Shown here piece after piece: positions 51,310-59,383 of a DNA stretch of 64,000 nt (the stretch's first letter is position 1; every line of letters begins with the position of its first letter). The notes beneath the pieces are model-generated. The model was not told where the DNA came from and ran no database searches. It was given only the letters and a program-made list of their open reading frames with translations. A program made the position numbers and the translations under genes. Source of the stretch: Paenirhodobacter ferrireducens (GTDB taxonomy: Bacteria > Pseudomonadota > Alphaproteobacteria > Rhodobacterales > Rhodobacteraceae); assembly GCF_004022265.1 (NCBI RefSeq), contig NZ_SAVB01000016.1, positions 62,001 to 126,000 of the forward strand, given 5' to 3'.

Positions 51310-52118
51310 TTGCCAAGCTCCCGTCCACGGTCGGCGGCGGCCTTGACCGCGCATTTCAGAAGCGCCGGGAAGCCGGTCTCGGCATCCATCAGCACGGCGA
51401 GCGCGGCGGCGGTGGTGCCGCCCGGGCTTGTCACGTTGACGCGCAGCTGCGCCGGGCTTTCGGCCGCGTCCTCGGCCAGTTGCCCGGCGCCGCCGACGGT
51501 GGCTTTCGCCAGCCGCATCGACAGCTCGGGCGACAGCCCCTCGGCCTCGGCCGCGGCGGCGAGCGCCTCGATCAGGTGGAAGACATAGGCCGGGCCAGAG
51601 CCCGAGACCGCCGTCACCGCGTCGATCTGGCTTTCGGCATCGAGCCGCACCACCTGACCGACGGCCGACAACAGCCCCTCGGCCATGTCGAGATCGGCGG
51701 CACTGGCCTGAGTGTTGCCGACGATCGCGGTGATGCCCCGGCCGATCGCGGCCGGCGTGTTCGGCATCGCCCGCACCAGCCGGGTACCGGCGCCCAGAAC
51801 CCCCTCGAAGGTGGCGATCGTCGTGCCCGCGGCGATCGAGACGAAGAGCGTGCGCCCGCCGCCCATGGCGGTCAGCTGCGGCAGCGCCGCGCCCATCATC
51901 TGCGGCTTGACCGCGACCAGCACCACCGCCGGCGCCTCGGGCAGCGGCCCGTTCACCGCCACGCCCGTGCCCATCAGCCAGTCGGACGGGTGCGGATCGA
52001 TCACATGCACCGCGCTCGGGCTCAGCCCGCCGCGCAGCCAGCCGGCGAGCAGCGCCGAGCCCATCTTGCCGCAGCCCAGAAGAACCAGACCGCGTGCCTC
52101 AATCGTCGAAAAGTCCAT
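51306..52118 (-). CDS. proC: ProC, pyrroline-5-carboxylate reductase
   Basis: Last step of proline synthesis. The 270-residue protein has the Rossmann motif LGCGKMGSALLAG near residue 13, VAVKPQMM, the MPNTPAAIGRG segment, and the C-terminal signatures GSGPAYVFHLIEA near residue 172 and SPGGTTAAAL near 230. Start MDFSTIEARG with AAGGGG upstream. It lies 26 bp after ybjN on the same strand. Confidence 0.95.
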   Translation of the reverse strand: MDFSTIEARGLVLLGCGKMGSALLAGWLRGGLSPSAVHVIDPHPSDWLMGTGVAVNGPLPEAPAVVLVAVKPQMMGAALPQLTAMGGGRTLFVSIAAGTTIATFEGVLGAGTRLVRAMPNTPAAIGRGITAIVGNTQASAADLDMAEGLLSAVGQVVRLDAESQIDAVTAVSGSGPAYVFHLIEALAAAAEAEGLSPELSMRLAKATVGGAGQLAEDAAESPAQLRVNVTSPGGTTAAALAVLMDAETGFPALLKCAVKAAADRGRELGK

Positions 52119-52144
52119 CGCATTTCCCCTTTGCGGGGGAGAGC

Positions 52145-52648
52145 TTAGGCGCGGCCGTAGGCCTCTGCAATGGCGACCTTCAGCGCCGCCTCGGGGGTCT
52201 CGTCGCCCCAGCAGGCAAGCTGCATCGCCGGGTAGAAGCGTTCCGAGACGCTGACCGCGGCGCCGATCATCCGGTCGATCTGCGCCGGCCCCGCGATCTG
52301 GCCGCCCGAGAGCACCAGGCCATAGCGCCACACCATCAGCTTCTGTTCGCGCCAGAAGGTGAAGGCGCCGGTCCAGCACTGGTCGTTGATGCGGTTGAGC
52401 AGGTCGTAAAGCGCGCCCTCGCGCGCCGCGGGCGGGTCGATCTCGAAGGTGCACAGCAGCCGCAGCACCTCGTCCTGCGCCGACCAGGCGAGGGTGAGCG
52501 AATAGCTGCGCCACTGCCCCTCGACCATCATCGCGATCTGGTCATCGGCGACGCGGTCGAAATCCCATTCATGCGCCTCTGCCAGCGTCTCCACCACATC
52601 GATCGGGTGGATGCCCTCGACGCCGAGATAGTCCTCGATCAGTGCCAT
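52145..52648 (-). CDS. YbjN domain protein
   Basis: 167-residue cytoplasmic protein of the YbjN family. The core pattern includes IMMVEGQWRSYSLTL written as MVEGQWRSYSLTLAW, a conserved LYDLLNRINDQCWTGAF helix and FTFWREQKLMVWRYG strand. YbjN members resemble type III secretion chaperones in fold and affect stress responses; the function is unknown. ATG at 52648 preferred because GGGGG lies seven bases upstream; an ATG two codons earlier is possible. Confidence 0.82.
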   Translation of the reverse strand: MALIEDYLGVEGIHPIDVVETLAEAHEWDFDRVADDQIAMMVEGQWRSYSLTLAWSAQDEVLRLLCTFEIDPPAAREGALYDLLNRINDQCWTGAFTFWREQKLMVWRYGLVLSGGQIAGPAQIDRMIGAAVSVSERFYPAMQLACWGDETPEAALKVAIAEAYGRA

Positions 52649-52901
52649 GCCCATACCCCCACGCGTTTCGTGCAGACCCCGGGATGTTTCCCTAGGACTC
52701 GATCCATCCACAAGGATCGGCGTGGCAGCGCACGATCCCTACAAAATATCGTGCGGCGGGATCTGCCCCCTGTAAAGCAATTTGTCGTGGATAACTGCCC
52801 CTGCCGACACGATATCTGGGGACAACCGCCGGGAGAGGGGCAGAAATGCGAAACCGGCACCGGGAAGACCCGATGCCGGTCGGGGCGCGGAGCCGCAGTC
52901 G
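52649..52901 (-). other. Intergenic region fabI-ybjN with terminator and inverted repeat
   Basis: 253 bp without a supported gene. A fabI terminator is predicted at 52853-52880 (ACCGGCA/TGCCGGT stem). Upstream of ybjN, ATATCGTG near 52746 and CACGATAT near 52808 form an 8-bp inverted repeat about 55 bases apart, with a CGTGGATAA DnaA-box-like site between them. Possible promoter architecture for ybjN-proC. Confidence 0.5.
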
Positions 52902-53666
52902 TCAGGCGGTGATCGAATAGCCGCCGTCGATGTCGTGAATGCCGCCGGTGAGGTTCTTCGCCTCGGGCGCAGCCAGGAAGGCCGCCATCGCGCCGACGTC
53001 GTCGATCGTGGTCAGCACATGGGTCGGGGCGCGCTCGGTCGCCTCGGCGAGCAGGCTGTCGAACTGGTCGATCCCCGAGGCCGCGCGGGTGGCGAGCGGC
53101 CCGGGCGAGAGCGCATGCACGCGGATGCCCTTCTCGCCGAGTTCCGCCGCGGCATAGCGCACCGTGCTTTCGAGCGCGGCCTTCACCGGGCCCATGATGT
53201 TGTAGTGCTGCACGACGCGCGACGAGCCGAAGAACGACACCGACAGGCAGGTGCCGCCCCCGGGCATCAGCGGCTCGGCCAGACGGATCATCCGCAGGAA
53301 GGAATGGACCGAGATGTCCATCGCCTTGCCGAAGCCGTCAGAGGAGCAGTCGATCACGCGGCCATGCAGGTCGGCCTTCGGCGCGAAGGCGATCGAATGC
53401 AGGATCGTGTCGATCTTGCCCCAGCGTTTGCCGATTTCCTCGTAGACCGCTTCCAGCTCCCCCGGCACGGTCACGTCGAGCGGCATCATGATTTCGGCGC
53501 CGAGCGATTCGGCGAGCGGCCGGACATGCGGTTCGGCCTTGGCGTTGAGCCAGGTGACGGCAAGATCCGCCCCTTGCTCACGGAAGGCCCGGGCACAGCC
53601 ATAGGCGATGGAATGGTCGTTGGCGATGCCGACAACGAGAATCTTCTGTCCCTTGAGCGAGAACAT
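52902..53666 (-). CDS. fabI: Enoyl-ACP reductase FabI-like (NADH-dependent)
   Basis: 254-residue SDR enzyme for the last reduction in fatty acid elongation. N-terminal GQKILVVGIANDHSIAYG matches FabI, the active-site pair is in HYNIMGPVKAALE (Tyr then Lys seven residues later), and the end reads LTGGIHDIDGGYSI. It differs from many alphaproteobacterial FabI1 proteins in SFFGSSRVVQHY, so it could be a paralogue; another fabI may exist elsewhere. A single-gene unit. Confidence 0.9.
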   Translation of the reverse strand: MFSLKGQKILVVGIANDHSIAYGCARAFREQGADLAVTWLNAKAEPHVRPLAESLGAEIMMPLDVTVPGELEAVYEEIGKRWGKIDTILHSIAFAPKADLHGRVIDCSSDGFGKAMDISVHSFLRMIRLAEPLMPGGGTCLSVSFFGSSRVVQHYNIMGPVKAALESTVRYAAAELGEKGIRVHALSPGPLATRAASGIDQFDSLLAEATERAPTHVLTTIDDVGAMAAFLAAPEAKNLTGGIHDIDGGYSITA

Positions 53667-53777
53667 GGCGCCTCCATGAGTTCAGCTGCGCCAAAGTCAT
53701 AGCAGGATTTCGGCCGGCCCGCCCGAGCTTTTCTGCGCCGCAGAGAGGTTCTTTCTGCGGTTGCGAAAGAGCGTGGC

Positions 53778-53823
53778 AAAAACTCCACGGCCGGACAGCG
53801 GGGCCCCGCTGGGGGCCCGGCCC
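53778..53823 (-). terminator. Terminator of the tmm-dmm operon
   Basis: On the minus strand a GC-rich hairpin (outer GGCCGG with CCGGCC, inner palindrome AGCGGGGCCCCGCT at 53797-53810) is followed, after a short gap, by five Ts (53782-53778). It starts a few bases after the dmmC stop. Confidence 0.65.
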
Positions 53824-53827
53824 CGGA

Positions 53828-54868
53828 TCAGTCCGGGAAGATGCCCGGCGAGGTCGGCGCGCCATCGTCGAAGGGCGCGAGATAGTCGAGGATCACCGGG
53901 CGGTTCACCGCGAAGCCCTTGTATTCGGCCAGTTCGTCCGGCAGGTCGCGCAGCACCCGGTGCAGCCGGCGGCCCCATTTCGGCACCGTCACGAGATCCT
54001 CGAGCGAGCACAGATAGCAGCGGATCGGGAAGGCGATGGCGTTCGAGCGCGGCAGCCGCCAGAGCGTCTGCAGCTCGACCCGCAGGTATTGCTTGGCGCC
54101 GACGTTGCCCGGCGCGACGGTGCGCTTCTCCGGGCCCCATTTGTGGTAGTTCTCGGGGCTGGTGTCGAGCCGCGGGTTCACCGTCATCGTCCAGTTCAGC
54201 CGCCGCGAGGGCGCGCCCTGCTGCAGGTTCAGGAGGAACTTCAGCGCGCGCTGGAACACCCCCAGCTCATGCGCCTTCGGCACCGGCGCGTGCCACTCGA
54301 AGAAGTTCATGCCGATGTCGAAATCAAGCGACCAGTCGGCCTGGCTCGTCACCATGCCGGCATCCATCCACAGGTTGCCGTCGCGCTGGTCGAGAAGCGC
54401 ATGGTCGCCCTGGGTCTGGCGGGTGATGTATTCCATCGGCCCGCAGGGCAGCGTGGTGGCATCGAGGAAGGTGAAGCGCTGCTCGATGCCGAGCGGGCGG
54501 TTGATCCAGTGCCAGCGGTCGCCGTCACGGTTCAGCATGAAAAGCTCGGGGTAATCCTCGGATTTCGAGACCATCACGAGTTCGAGGAAATCCCAGCCCG
54601 CCAGCTCCATATGCGGCAGCGACTGGCAACGCAGCGGGTCCTCGGCCAGCGTGATCGCGCGGTCGCGCATCTCGGCGACGTAATGCTCGTCGACGTCGAA
54701 GCGCTTCTCGAAGGGCGATCCGGCCTTGCCGCCCGCGTGCGGCTCGAGGTTGACCGAATACATGTAGCTGTCCTGGTCGAAGGGGAACGGGAAGCGCCGG
54801 ATCCCCTCGGGCGAGTTGTGGAAGGTGTAGTCGTCGCGGAAGGTTTCGTCGTGGAACTGGATGGTCAT
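53828..54868 (-). CDS. dmmC: DUF3445 heme-dependent oxidative N-demethylase subunit (dimethylamine monooxygenase)
   Basis: 346-residue protein of the DUF3445 family, the catalytic-type subunit of dimethylamine monooxygenase (dimethylamine to methylamine plus formaldehyde). Recognisable segments are PFPFDQDSYMYSVNLEP near residue 25, FLELVMVSKSEDYPELFML near 95, the WHWINRPLGIEQRFTF stretch, and RVELQTLWRLPRSNAIAFPI near 265. Last gene of the run; nine bases after the reductase. The A/B/C letters follow gene order D-A-B-C and may differ between published schemes. Confidence 0.82.
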   Translation of the reverse strand: MTIQFHDETFRDDYTFHNSPEGIRRFPFPFDQDSYMYSVNLEPHAGGKAGSPFEKRFDVDEHYVAEMRDRAITLAEDPLRCQSLPHMELAGWDFLELVMVSKSEDYPELFMLNRDGDRWHWINRPLGIEQRFTFLDATTLPCGPMEYITRQTQGDHALLDQRDGNLWMDAGMVTSQADWSLDFDIGMNFFEWHAPVPKAHELGVFQRALKFLLNLQQGAPSRRLNWTMTVNPRLDTSPENYHKWGPEKRTVAPGNVGAKQYLRVELQTLWRLPRSNAIAFPIRCYLCSLEDLVTVPKWGRRLHRVLRDLPDELAEYKGFAVNRPVILDYLAPFDDGAPTSPGIFPD

Positions 54869-54877
54869 CCGTGCCTC

Positions 54878-55825
54878 CTAGAGGTCGAGAACGAGGGTTT
54901 CGCCGGTGAACCGCGAAACGCAGGGCATGATCTTCGTCTGACTCGCGCGCTCGTCGTCGCTCAGCCAGTGGTCGTGGTGCTCGATCGTGCCGTGACAGGC
55001 ATGCACCCCGGTCTCGCAGCGCCCGCAGGCACCACCGCGGCACATCCACTCGACCTCGACCTCGGCTTGTTCCAGCGCCTCGAGCAGGCTCTGATGCGGA
55101 CCGACGGTGACCACCTTGCCGGTCTTCGCCAGCGTCACGTCGAAGGGCGCGCCGGGCGGCGGCGCCATGAAGACCTCGGAATGCAGCACCGTCTTCGGCC
55201 AGCCGAGCCGCGCGCCGGTCTCGGCCACCGCCTCGATCAGGCCCTCGGGGCCGCAGGTATAGACATGGGTGCCGAGCGGCTGGCTGCCCAGAATGGCGCC
55301 CAGATCCATCCGGTTGCCCTCCTCCGAGACATGCACATGCACCTGCGGCGAGGCGGGCAGCAGGGCAAGACCCGCGGCCTCGGCGCGGCTCCGCGCGGCA
55401 TAATGCAGCTCGAACGGCATCTGCAGGCGCGCAAGCTGTTTCAGCTGCGCAAGGAAGGGCGTGATGCCGATCCCCCCCGCGATCATCACATGTTTCTTCG
55501 CCCGCAGATCGAGCGAGAACAGGTTCACCGGAGCGGAGATGCGCATCAGATCGCCCAAGGCAACCTTGGTGTGCATGAAGCGCGAGCCACCGCGGCCGCC
55601 ATCCTCGCGCCGCACGGCGATCTCATAGCCCGAACCATCCATCGGATCGGAGATCAGCGAGTAGGCGTTGCGACGCAGAACGCCCGCGTCTGGCATTTCG
55701 ACGACCACATGCGCGCCGCCGGAGAAGAGCGGCAGCAATGCGCCCTCCGGGTCCTCGAAGCGGAAGCGGGTGACGAGGGGCGAGAGTGTCTCGATCGCGC
55801 TCACGCGCAGCAGGCGGCTGGTCAT
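54878..55825 (-). CDS. dmmB: Ferredoxin-NAD(P) reductase subunit of dimethylamine monooxygenase
   Basis: 315-residue phthalate-dioxygenase-reductase-type protein. FMN/FAD-binding RRNAYSLISDP near residue 52, NAD-binding AGGIGITPFLAQL near residue 117, CGPEGLIEAV near 207, and a C-terminal plant-type [2Fe-2S] ferredoxin with CRGGACGRCETGVHAC near residue 268. It passes electrons to the oxygenase subunit. Overlaps dmmA by ATGA. A single missing ligand is not evident: a fourth Cys follows in IMPCVSRF. Confidence 0.88.
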   Translation of the reverse strand: MTSRLLRVSAIETLSPLVTRFRFEDPEGALLPLFSGGAHVVVEMPDAGVLRRNAYSLISDPMDGSGYEIAVRREDGGRGGSRFMHTKVALGDLMRISAPVNLFSLDLRAKKHVMIAGGIGITPFLAQLKQLARLQMPFELHYAARSRAEAAGLALLPASPQVHVHVSEEGNRMDLGAILGSQPLGTHVYTCGPEGLIEAVAETGARLGWPKTVLHSEVFMAPPPGAPFDVTLAKTGKVVTVGPHQSLLEALEQAEVEVEWMCRGGACGRCETGVHACHGTIEHHDHWLSDDERASQTKIMPCVSRFTGETLVLDL

Positions 55826-56424
55826 GGTTTGATCTCCTGCACTTCGGGCACGATGCCGGGGGTCTCGGCATCGACGCAGACGCCCTGGAAGGCGCCGAGG
55901 CGGCGCGAGAAATGGTCGCGCACGAAAAGGGTGAGGCCGCAATGGCTGCACAGGAAGGGGTCGATGGTGACATTCTCGGTCACGCCCTTGCAATGCACGC
56001 ATTGCATCCGCCGCGCGATCGTGCCGCGGTGCTCGGTCTGGATCGCCTCGGGCGGCAGGCCCGCGGCCAGCGCCTCGGCCACGGCCTGACCGATCATTCC
56101 CTCGGAGCCGGCGAGGTAAAGCGTCGTGCCCATCCGGGCATCGGCGAGTGCCTTGCGATAGCGCTCGAGCGCGGAGGCATAGCTCGGCGCCTCGCGATAC
56201 ATCTTCGCGCCAAGCGCGGCGAGGCGGAGCCCCGCGTCATGGCCCGCGGGGATATAGATCAGATGGGCGAGATCCATCACCGAGGCATCGAGCGCGGCGA
56301 GGTCGAGGATCGCCTCGGCGCCCGGCCCTTCGGCAAGCATGATCGCCGGGGTGGCGCCCTGCGGGGTGAGCCCGGGATAGACCGGACGCGAGGTGATCGA
56401 GGGGGAGAATTCGGTGCGCGGCAT
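55822..56424 (-). CDS. dmmA: Dimethylamine monooxygenase subunit DmmA-like (Cys-rich)
   Basis: 200 residues. The first 140 look like a small alpha/beta domain (ATPAIMLAEGPGAEAILDL and TLYLAGSEGMIGQAVAEAL). The last 60 hold a zinc- or rubredoxin-like pair CVHCKGVTE and CSHCGLTLFV. This matches the DmmA family found with the DUF3445 and reductase genes. Start MPRTEFSPSIT follows AGGAAGC. It overlaps dmmB (ATGA) and follows dmmD after 59 bp containing a GGGGCGG/CCGCCCC hairpin. Confidence 0.78.
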   Translation of the reverse strand: MPRTEFSPSITSRPVYPGLTPQGATPAIMLAEGPGAEAILDLAALDASVMDLAHLIYIPAGHDAGLRLAALGAKMYREAPSYASALERYRKALADARMGTTLYLAGSEGMIGQAVAEALAAGLPPEAIQTEHRGTIARRMQCVHCKGVTENVTIDPFLCSHCGLTLFVRDHFSRRLGAFQGVCVDAETPGIVPEVQEIKP

Positions 56425-56483
56425 GGCATGCTTCCTGTTGGGTCTGGGTGGGGCGGTCTGCCGCCGCCCCTGCCCGTTTCGCA

Positions 56484-57620
56484 TCAGCCCTTGGCGGTGC
56501 GGCGCGTCTTCTCGATGTCGAAGAAGGGCATCGGCGAGGTCACGGCGCCGATCGTGCCGGCCTCGGTGCTCTCGACGGTGAGGGGCATGCCCTCGACCGC
56601 GCAGTCGACCGGCAGGCGGGCGATGGCGACGGTCCAGTCGTTCAGCGGCGAATACATCGCCTGGGTCACGACGCCGACCGTCACCCCGTCCTTCAGCACC
56701 GGCGCGCCGTTCTCGGGCGGCACCTTGCCCTCGAGCTTGAGGCCCCAGATCTTGAAGCGCTCCTTGCCCTTCAGACGGTAATGCTCTTCCGCGCCGCGGA
56801 AGCCGGTCTTGCCGGGCGAGACGGTGAAATCGAGACCCAGCTCCCACAGCGTGTCGCCGCAGGGCTCGTTCTCGAACGGATACATCTCGGAGTTGTCGTA
56901 GGGGAAGAAGAGCAGATAGCTTTCGGTGCGCAAGAGGTCGAGCGTGGTGAAGCGGCACGGGATGATGCCCATCGCCGCGCCCTCCTCGACGATGCGGTCC
57001 CAGATCATCGGCGCATCCTGGCCGCGCACGAACAGCTCGTAGCCGCGCTCGCCGGTATAACCGGTGCGCGCGATCAGCGCCGGCACACCGAAAAGCGAGG
57101 TGGGCATGTGGCTGAAATAGTTCAGGCTGCGGATGCCCGGCACGTATTTCTCGAGGAAATCGACGGCGAGCGGGCCTTGCAGCGACAGGTCATGCAGGTT
57201 GTCGTCAAAGCGGATCGAGACATCGCGGCCGGTCGCGGCCATGGTCAGCTGCTCGAAGCCCTGGCCCGAGCCATGCACCACCATGAAGGCGTTCGGCGCG
57301 GTGCGGTAGATCACGCAGTCGTCGACGAACTTGCCCGCATCGTTCAGCATGCAGGCATAGACCGCGCGGCCCGGCATCAGCTTCTCTACATTGCGCGTGG
57401 TGGCACGGTCGATGACATGGCTTGCCGCCGGTCCGGTGATGTGGACCTTCTTCAGCCCCGAGACATCCATCAGCCCGGCCTTCGTCCGGATCGCCATGTA
57501 CTCGGCGAGCGGATCGCCGTCATAGGACCAGGCGGTGCCCATCCCGCTCCAGTCTTCCAGCGCGGAGCCGAGCGCGCGGTGCCGGTCGGCCAGCGTCGAA
57601 AATCTCCAAGATGCGGTCAT
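56484..57620 (-). CDS. dmmD: DmmD, GcvT-like folate-dependent aminomethyltransferase family protein
   Basis: 378-residue protein with the GcvT/DMGDH-C fold: AGLMDVSGLKKVHITGPAA near residue 48, FDDNLHDLSLQGPLA near 145, ARTGYTGERGYELFV near 180 and GLKLEGK in the C-terminal barrel. GcvT-like proteins bind tetrahydrofolate. In Ruegeria pomeroyi dmmD is needed for growth on methylated amines although DmmABC alone shows activity, so a role in capturing formaldehyde onto folate is likely. Paralogous to the C-terminal half of Tdm upstream. Confidence 0.83.
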   Translation of the reverse strand: MTASWRFSTLADRHRALGSALEDWSGMGTAWSYDGDPLAEYMAIRTKAGLMDVSGLKKVHITGPAASHVIDRATTRNVEKLMPGRAVYACMLNDAGKFVDDCVIYRTAPNAFMVVHGSGQGFEQLTMAATGRDVSIRFDDNLHDLSLQGPLAVDFLEKYVPGIRSLNYFSHMPTSLFGVPALIARTGYTGERGYELFVRGQDAPMIWDRIVEEGAAMGIIPCRFTTLDLLRTESYLLFFPYDNSEMYPFENEPCGDTLWELGLDFTVSPGKTGFRGAEEHYRLKGKERFKIWGLKLEGKVPPENGAPVLKDGVTVGVVTQAMYSPLNDWTVAIARLPVDCAVEGMPLTVESTEAGTIGAVTSPMPFFDIEKTRRTAKG

Positions 57621-57653
57621 GTTCGTTTCCTTGTCCTGTCAGTCGTTGGGAAA

Positions 57654-57678
57654 GCCGCGGGCGGGGACCGCCCGCGGC
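57654..57678 (-). terminator. Intercistronic hairpin between the microprotein and dmmD
   Basis: Perfect 11-bp stem GCCGCGGGCGG/CCGCCCGCGGC with a 3-base loop, followed on the minus strand by TTTCCC. Probably a partial terminator or a 3'-end stabiliser for the upstream tmm-tdm-amtB segment. Confidence 0.6.
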
Positions 57679-57686
57679 GGTCAGGC

Positions 57687-57866
57687 TCAGTGATGGCCGG
57701 TCTTCGCCGCCTCATAGGCGTGCTTCTCGTGGCGCCAGCCGAGGATCACGGCGACGAGCACGCAGAGGTAGCAAAGCGCGATCCAGAAGAATTCCGAATT
57801 GCCATAGCCCGCGTAGATCGCCCCGGTGATGCCGTCCCAGGTGTGGGTGGTGAAGGGTGCTTCCAT
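57687..57866 (-). CDS. 59-residue single-TM microprotein next to the Amt transporter
   Basis: Too short for routine ORF lists but well supported. It has a perfect AAGGAG eight bases before the ATG, lies 26 bp after the amtB stop and is bracketed by operon genes. Sequence: polar start (MEAPFTTHTWDGITGAIY), one transmembrane helix (FFWIALCYLCVLVAVILG) with two cysteines, and a charged His-rich tail (WRHEKHAYEAAKTGHH). No family recognised. It could be a small accessory subunit of the methylammonium channel or of the amine oxidation complex. Confidence 0.72.
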   Translation of the reverse strand: MEAPFTTHTWDGITGAIYAGYGNSEFFWIALCYLCVLVAVILGWRHEKHAYEAAKTGHH

Positions 57867-57892
57867 GGTGGTCTCCTTTTCGGATCAGAGGC

Positions 57893-59272
57893 TTATTCAG
57901 CCGGGGTGACGGTGGGATGCAGCGCTTCGGGATAGGCCGAGGCGGGAACCTTGGTCTTGTCGAGGCCGAGGATCTCGGCTTCGGCGGGCACGCGCAGTTG
58001 CCCCATCGCCTTCAGCACCCAGGACAGGCCGTAGCCGGGGAAGAAGCCGAGCGCGATCATCACCAGCGCGCCGACCAGCTGGCCGAGGAACGAGGTGTCG
58101 ATGGTGCTTTCGCCCGCCAGCGCCGGATAGCCCTGCGCTGCGATGCCGACGACGATCACGCCCCAGAAGCCGAGATACATGTGCACGGCGACCGCGCCGA
58201 CCGCGTCGTCGATCTTCAGCCGCTCGACGAAGGAGGAGACGAAGGGCATCGTCGCCGCCCCGAAGAAGCCGATCACGAAGGCCATCGGCGGATACCACAG
58301 ATCCAGCCCCGCCGCGCAGGAGATGATGCCGCCCAGCGCGCCCGACATCATCCAGAACGGATCGCGGGTGATCATCCACGCCCCGATGATGCCGCCGGCC
58401 ATGCCCATCAGCGTGTTGAAGGTCATCCCCGACAGCGTCATCGGCGTGCCGTAGATCGTGTTGAAGGACGAGGTCGACCACGACCAGGTCTCGCCCGGGA
58501 CGATCACGCAGCCCATGAGGAAGCCCCAGAAGCCGGCGATGATCAGCATCAGCCCCACAAGCGTCATCGGCATCGAGTGACCGGGGATCGCGTTCGCGGT
58601 GCCGTCGGCGTTGAACTTGCCGATGCGCGGCCCGAGGTTAATGACCACGCCCAGCGTGAAGGCGCCGGCGATCAGGTGCACGACGCCGGCGGCGCCGAAG
58701 TCATGATAGCCGAACTTGGTGACCAGCCAGCCATCCGCGTGCCAGCCCCAGGCGGCGGCGAGGATCCAGATGAAGCCGCCCAGCACCGTCGCCAGAACGA
58801 CGAAGCCGGTCAGGCGAATACGCTCGATCAGCGCGCCCGACAGGATCGAGGCGGTGGTGGCGGCGAACATCACGAAGGCCCCCCAGAACACGCCGTTCGA
58901 GCGGTCGTCGAGGTTCGGCCCCATGAATTCCGACCAGGGGGCAGCGACCGAATTCGCATAGTCGAGACCGGAGATGCCGGCCGGACCCGCGGACAGGTCG
59001 AAGCCCGTCGGGAAGGCCCAGTAGATCCACCATCCGACGAAGTAGAAGAACGGCACGATCATCGCGAAGGCGAGGATGTTCTTGATGCCGGAGGCCAGCG
59101 CGTTCTTCGAGCGCGACGCGCCCATCTCATAGGCGAGGAACCCGACATGGATCAGCACCATGAGCGGGATGGTCAGAAAGTAGAAGGTCTCGGAGAAGGT
59201 GGTGCCGGTGGCGGCCGCCTTCGCCTTCAGTTCGGCGACTGTCGCCGCCAGTGTTGCAAGGTCCTGTTCCAC
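57893..59272 (-). CDS. amtB: AmtB-family ammonium/methylammonium channel
   Basis: 459 residues with about eleven transmembrane helices. The first conserved pore His is in FGAAGVVHLIAG near residue 195 and the second in VGAVAVHMYLGFWG near residue 365; the WGWHADGW and PGHSMPM segments are present. A helical N-terminal extension (EQDLATLAATVAELKAKAAA) precedes helix 1, unlike classic AmtB, and no glnK gene is adjacent. Start at GTG (59272) with GGGAG seven bases upstream. Its position inside the methylated-amine operon suggests uptake of methylamines or retention of released ammonium. Confidence 0.88.
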   Translation of the reverse strand: MEQDLATLAATVAELKAKAAATGTTFSETFYFLTIPLMVLIHVGFLAYEMGASRSKNALASGIKNILAFAMIVPFFYFVGWWIYWAFPTGFDLSAGPAGISGLDYANSVAAPWSEFMGPNLDDRSNGVFWGAFVMFAATTASILSGALIERIRLTGFVVLATVLGGFIWILAAAWGWHADGWLVTKFGYHDFGAAGVVHLIAGAFTLGVVINLGPRIGKFNADGTANAIPGHSMPMTLVGLMLIIAGFWGFLMGCVIVPGETWSWSTSSFNTIYGTPMTLSGMTFNTLMGMAGGIIGAWMITRDPFWMMSGALGGIISCAAGLDLWYPPMAFVIGFFGAATMPFVSSFVERLKIDDAVGAVAVHMYLGFWGVIVVGIAAQGYPALAGESTIDTSFLGQLVGALVMIALGFFPGYGLSWVLKAMGQLRVPAEAEILGLDKTKVPASAYPEALHPTVTPAE

Positions 59273-59383
59273 GTCCAAACTCCCTGTTGAGTGGAAGGGG
59301 GCTGTTTTCGCCCCGTTTTCTTGCCTCCCCACCCGGTTTCCCGGGGTCTTCGGCCGGGTCTCCCCTCCCGGCCCGCCACCCCC

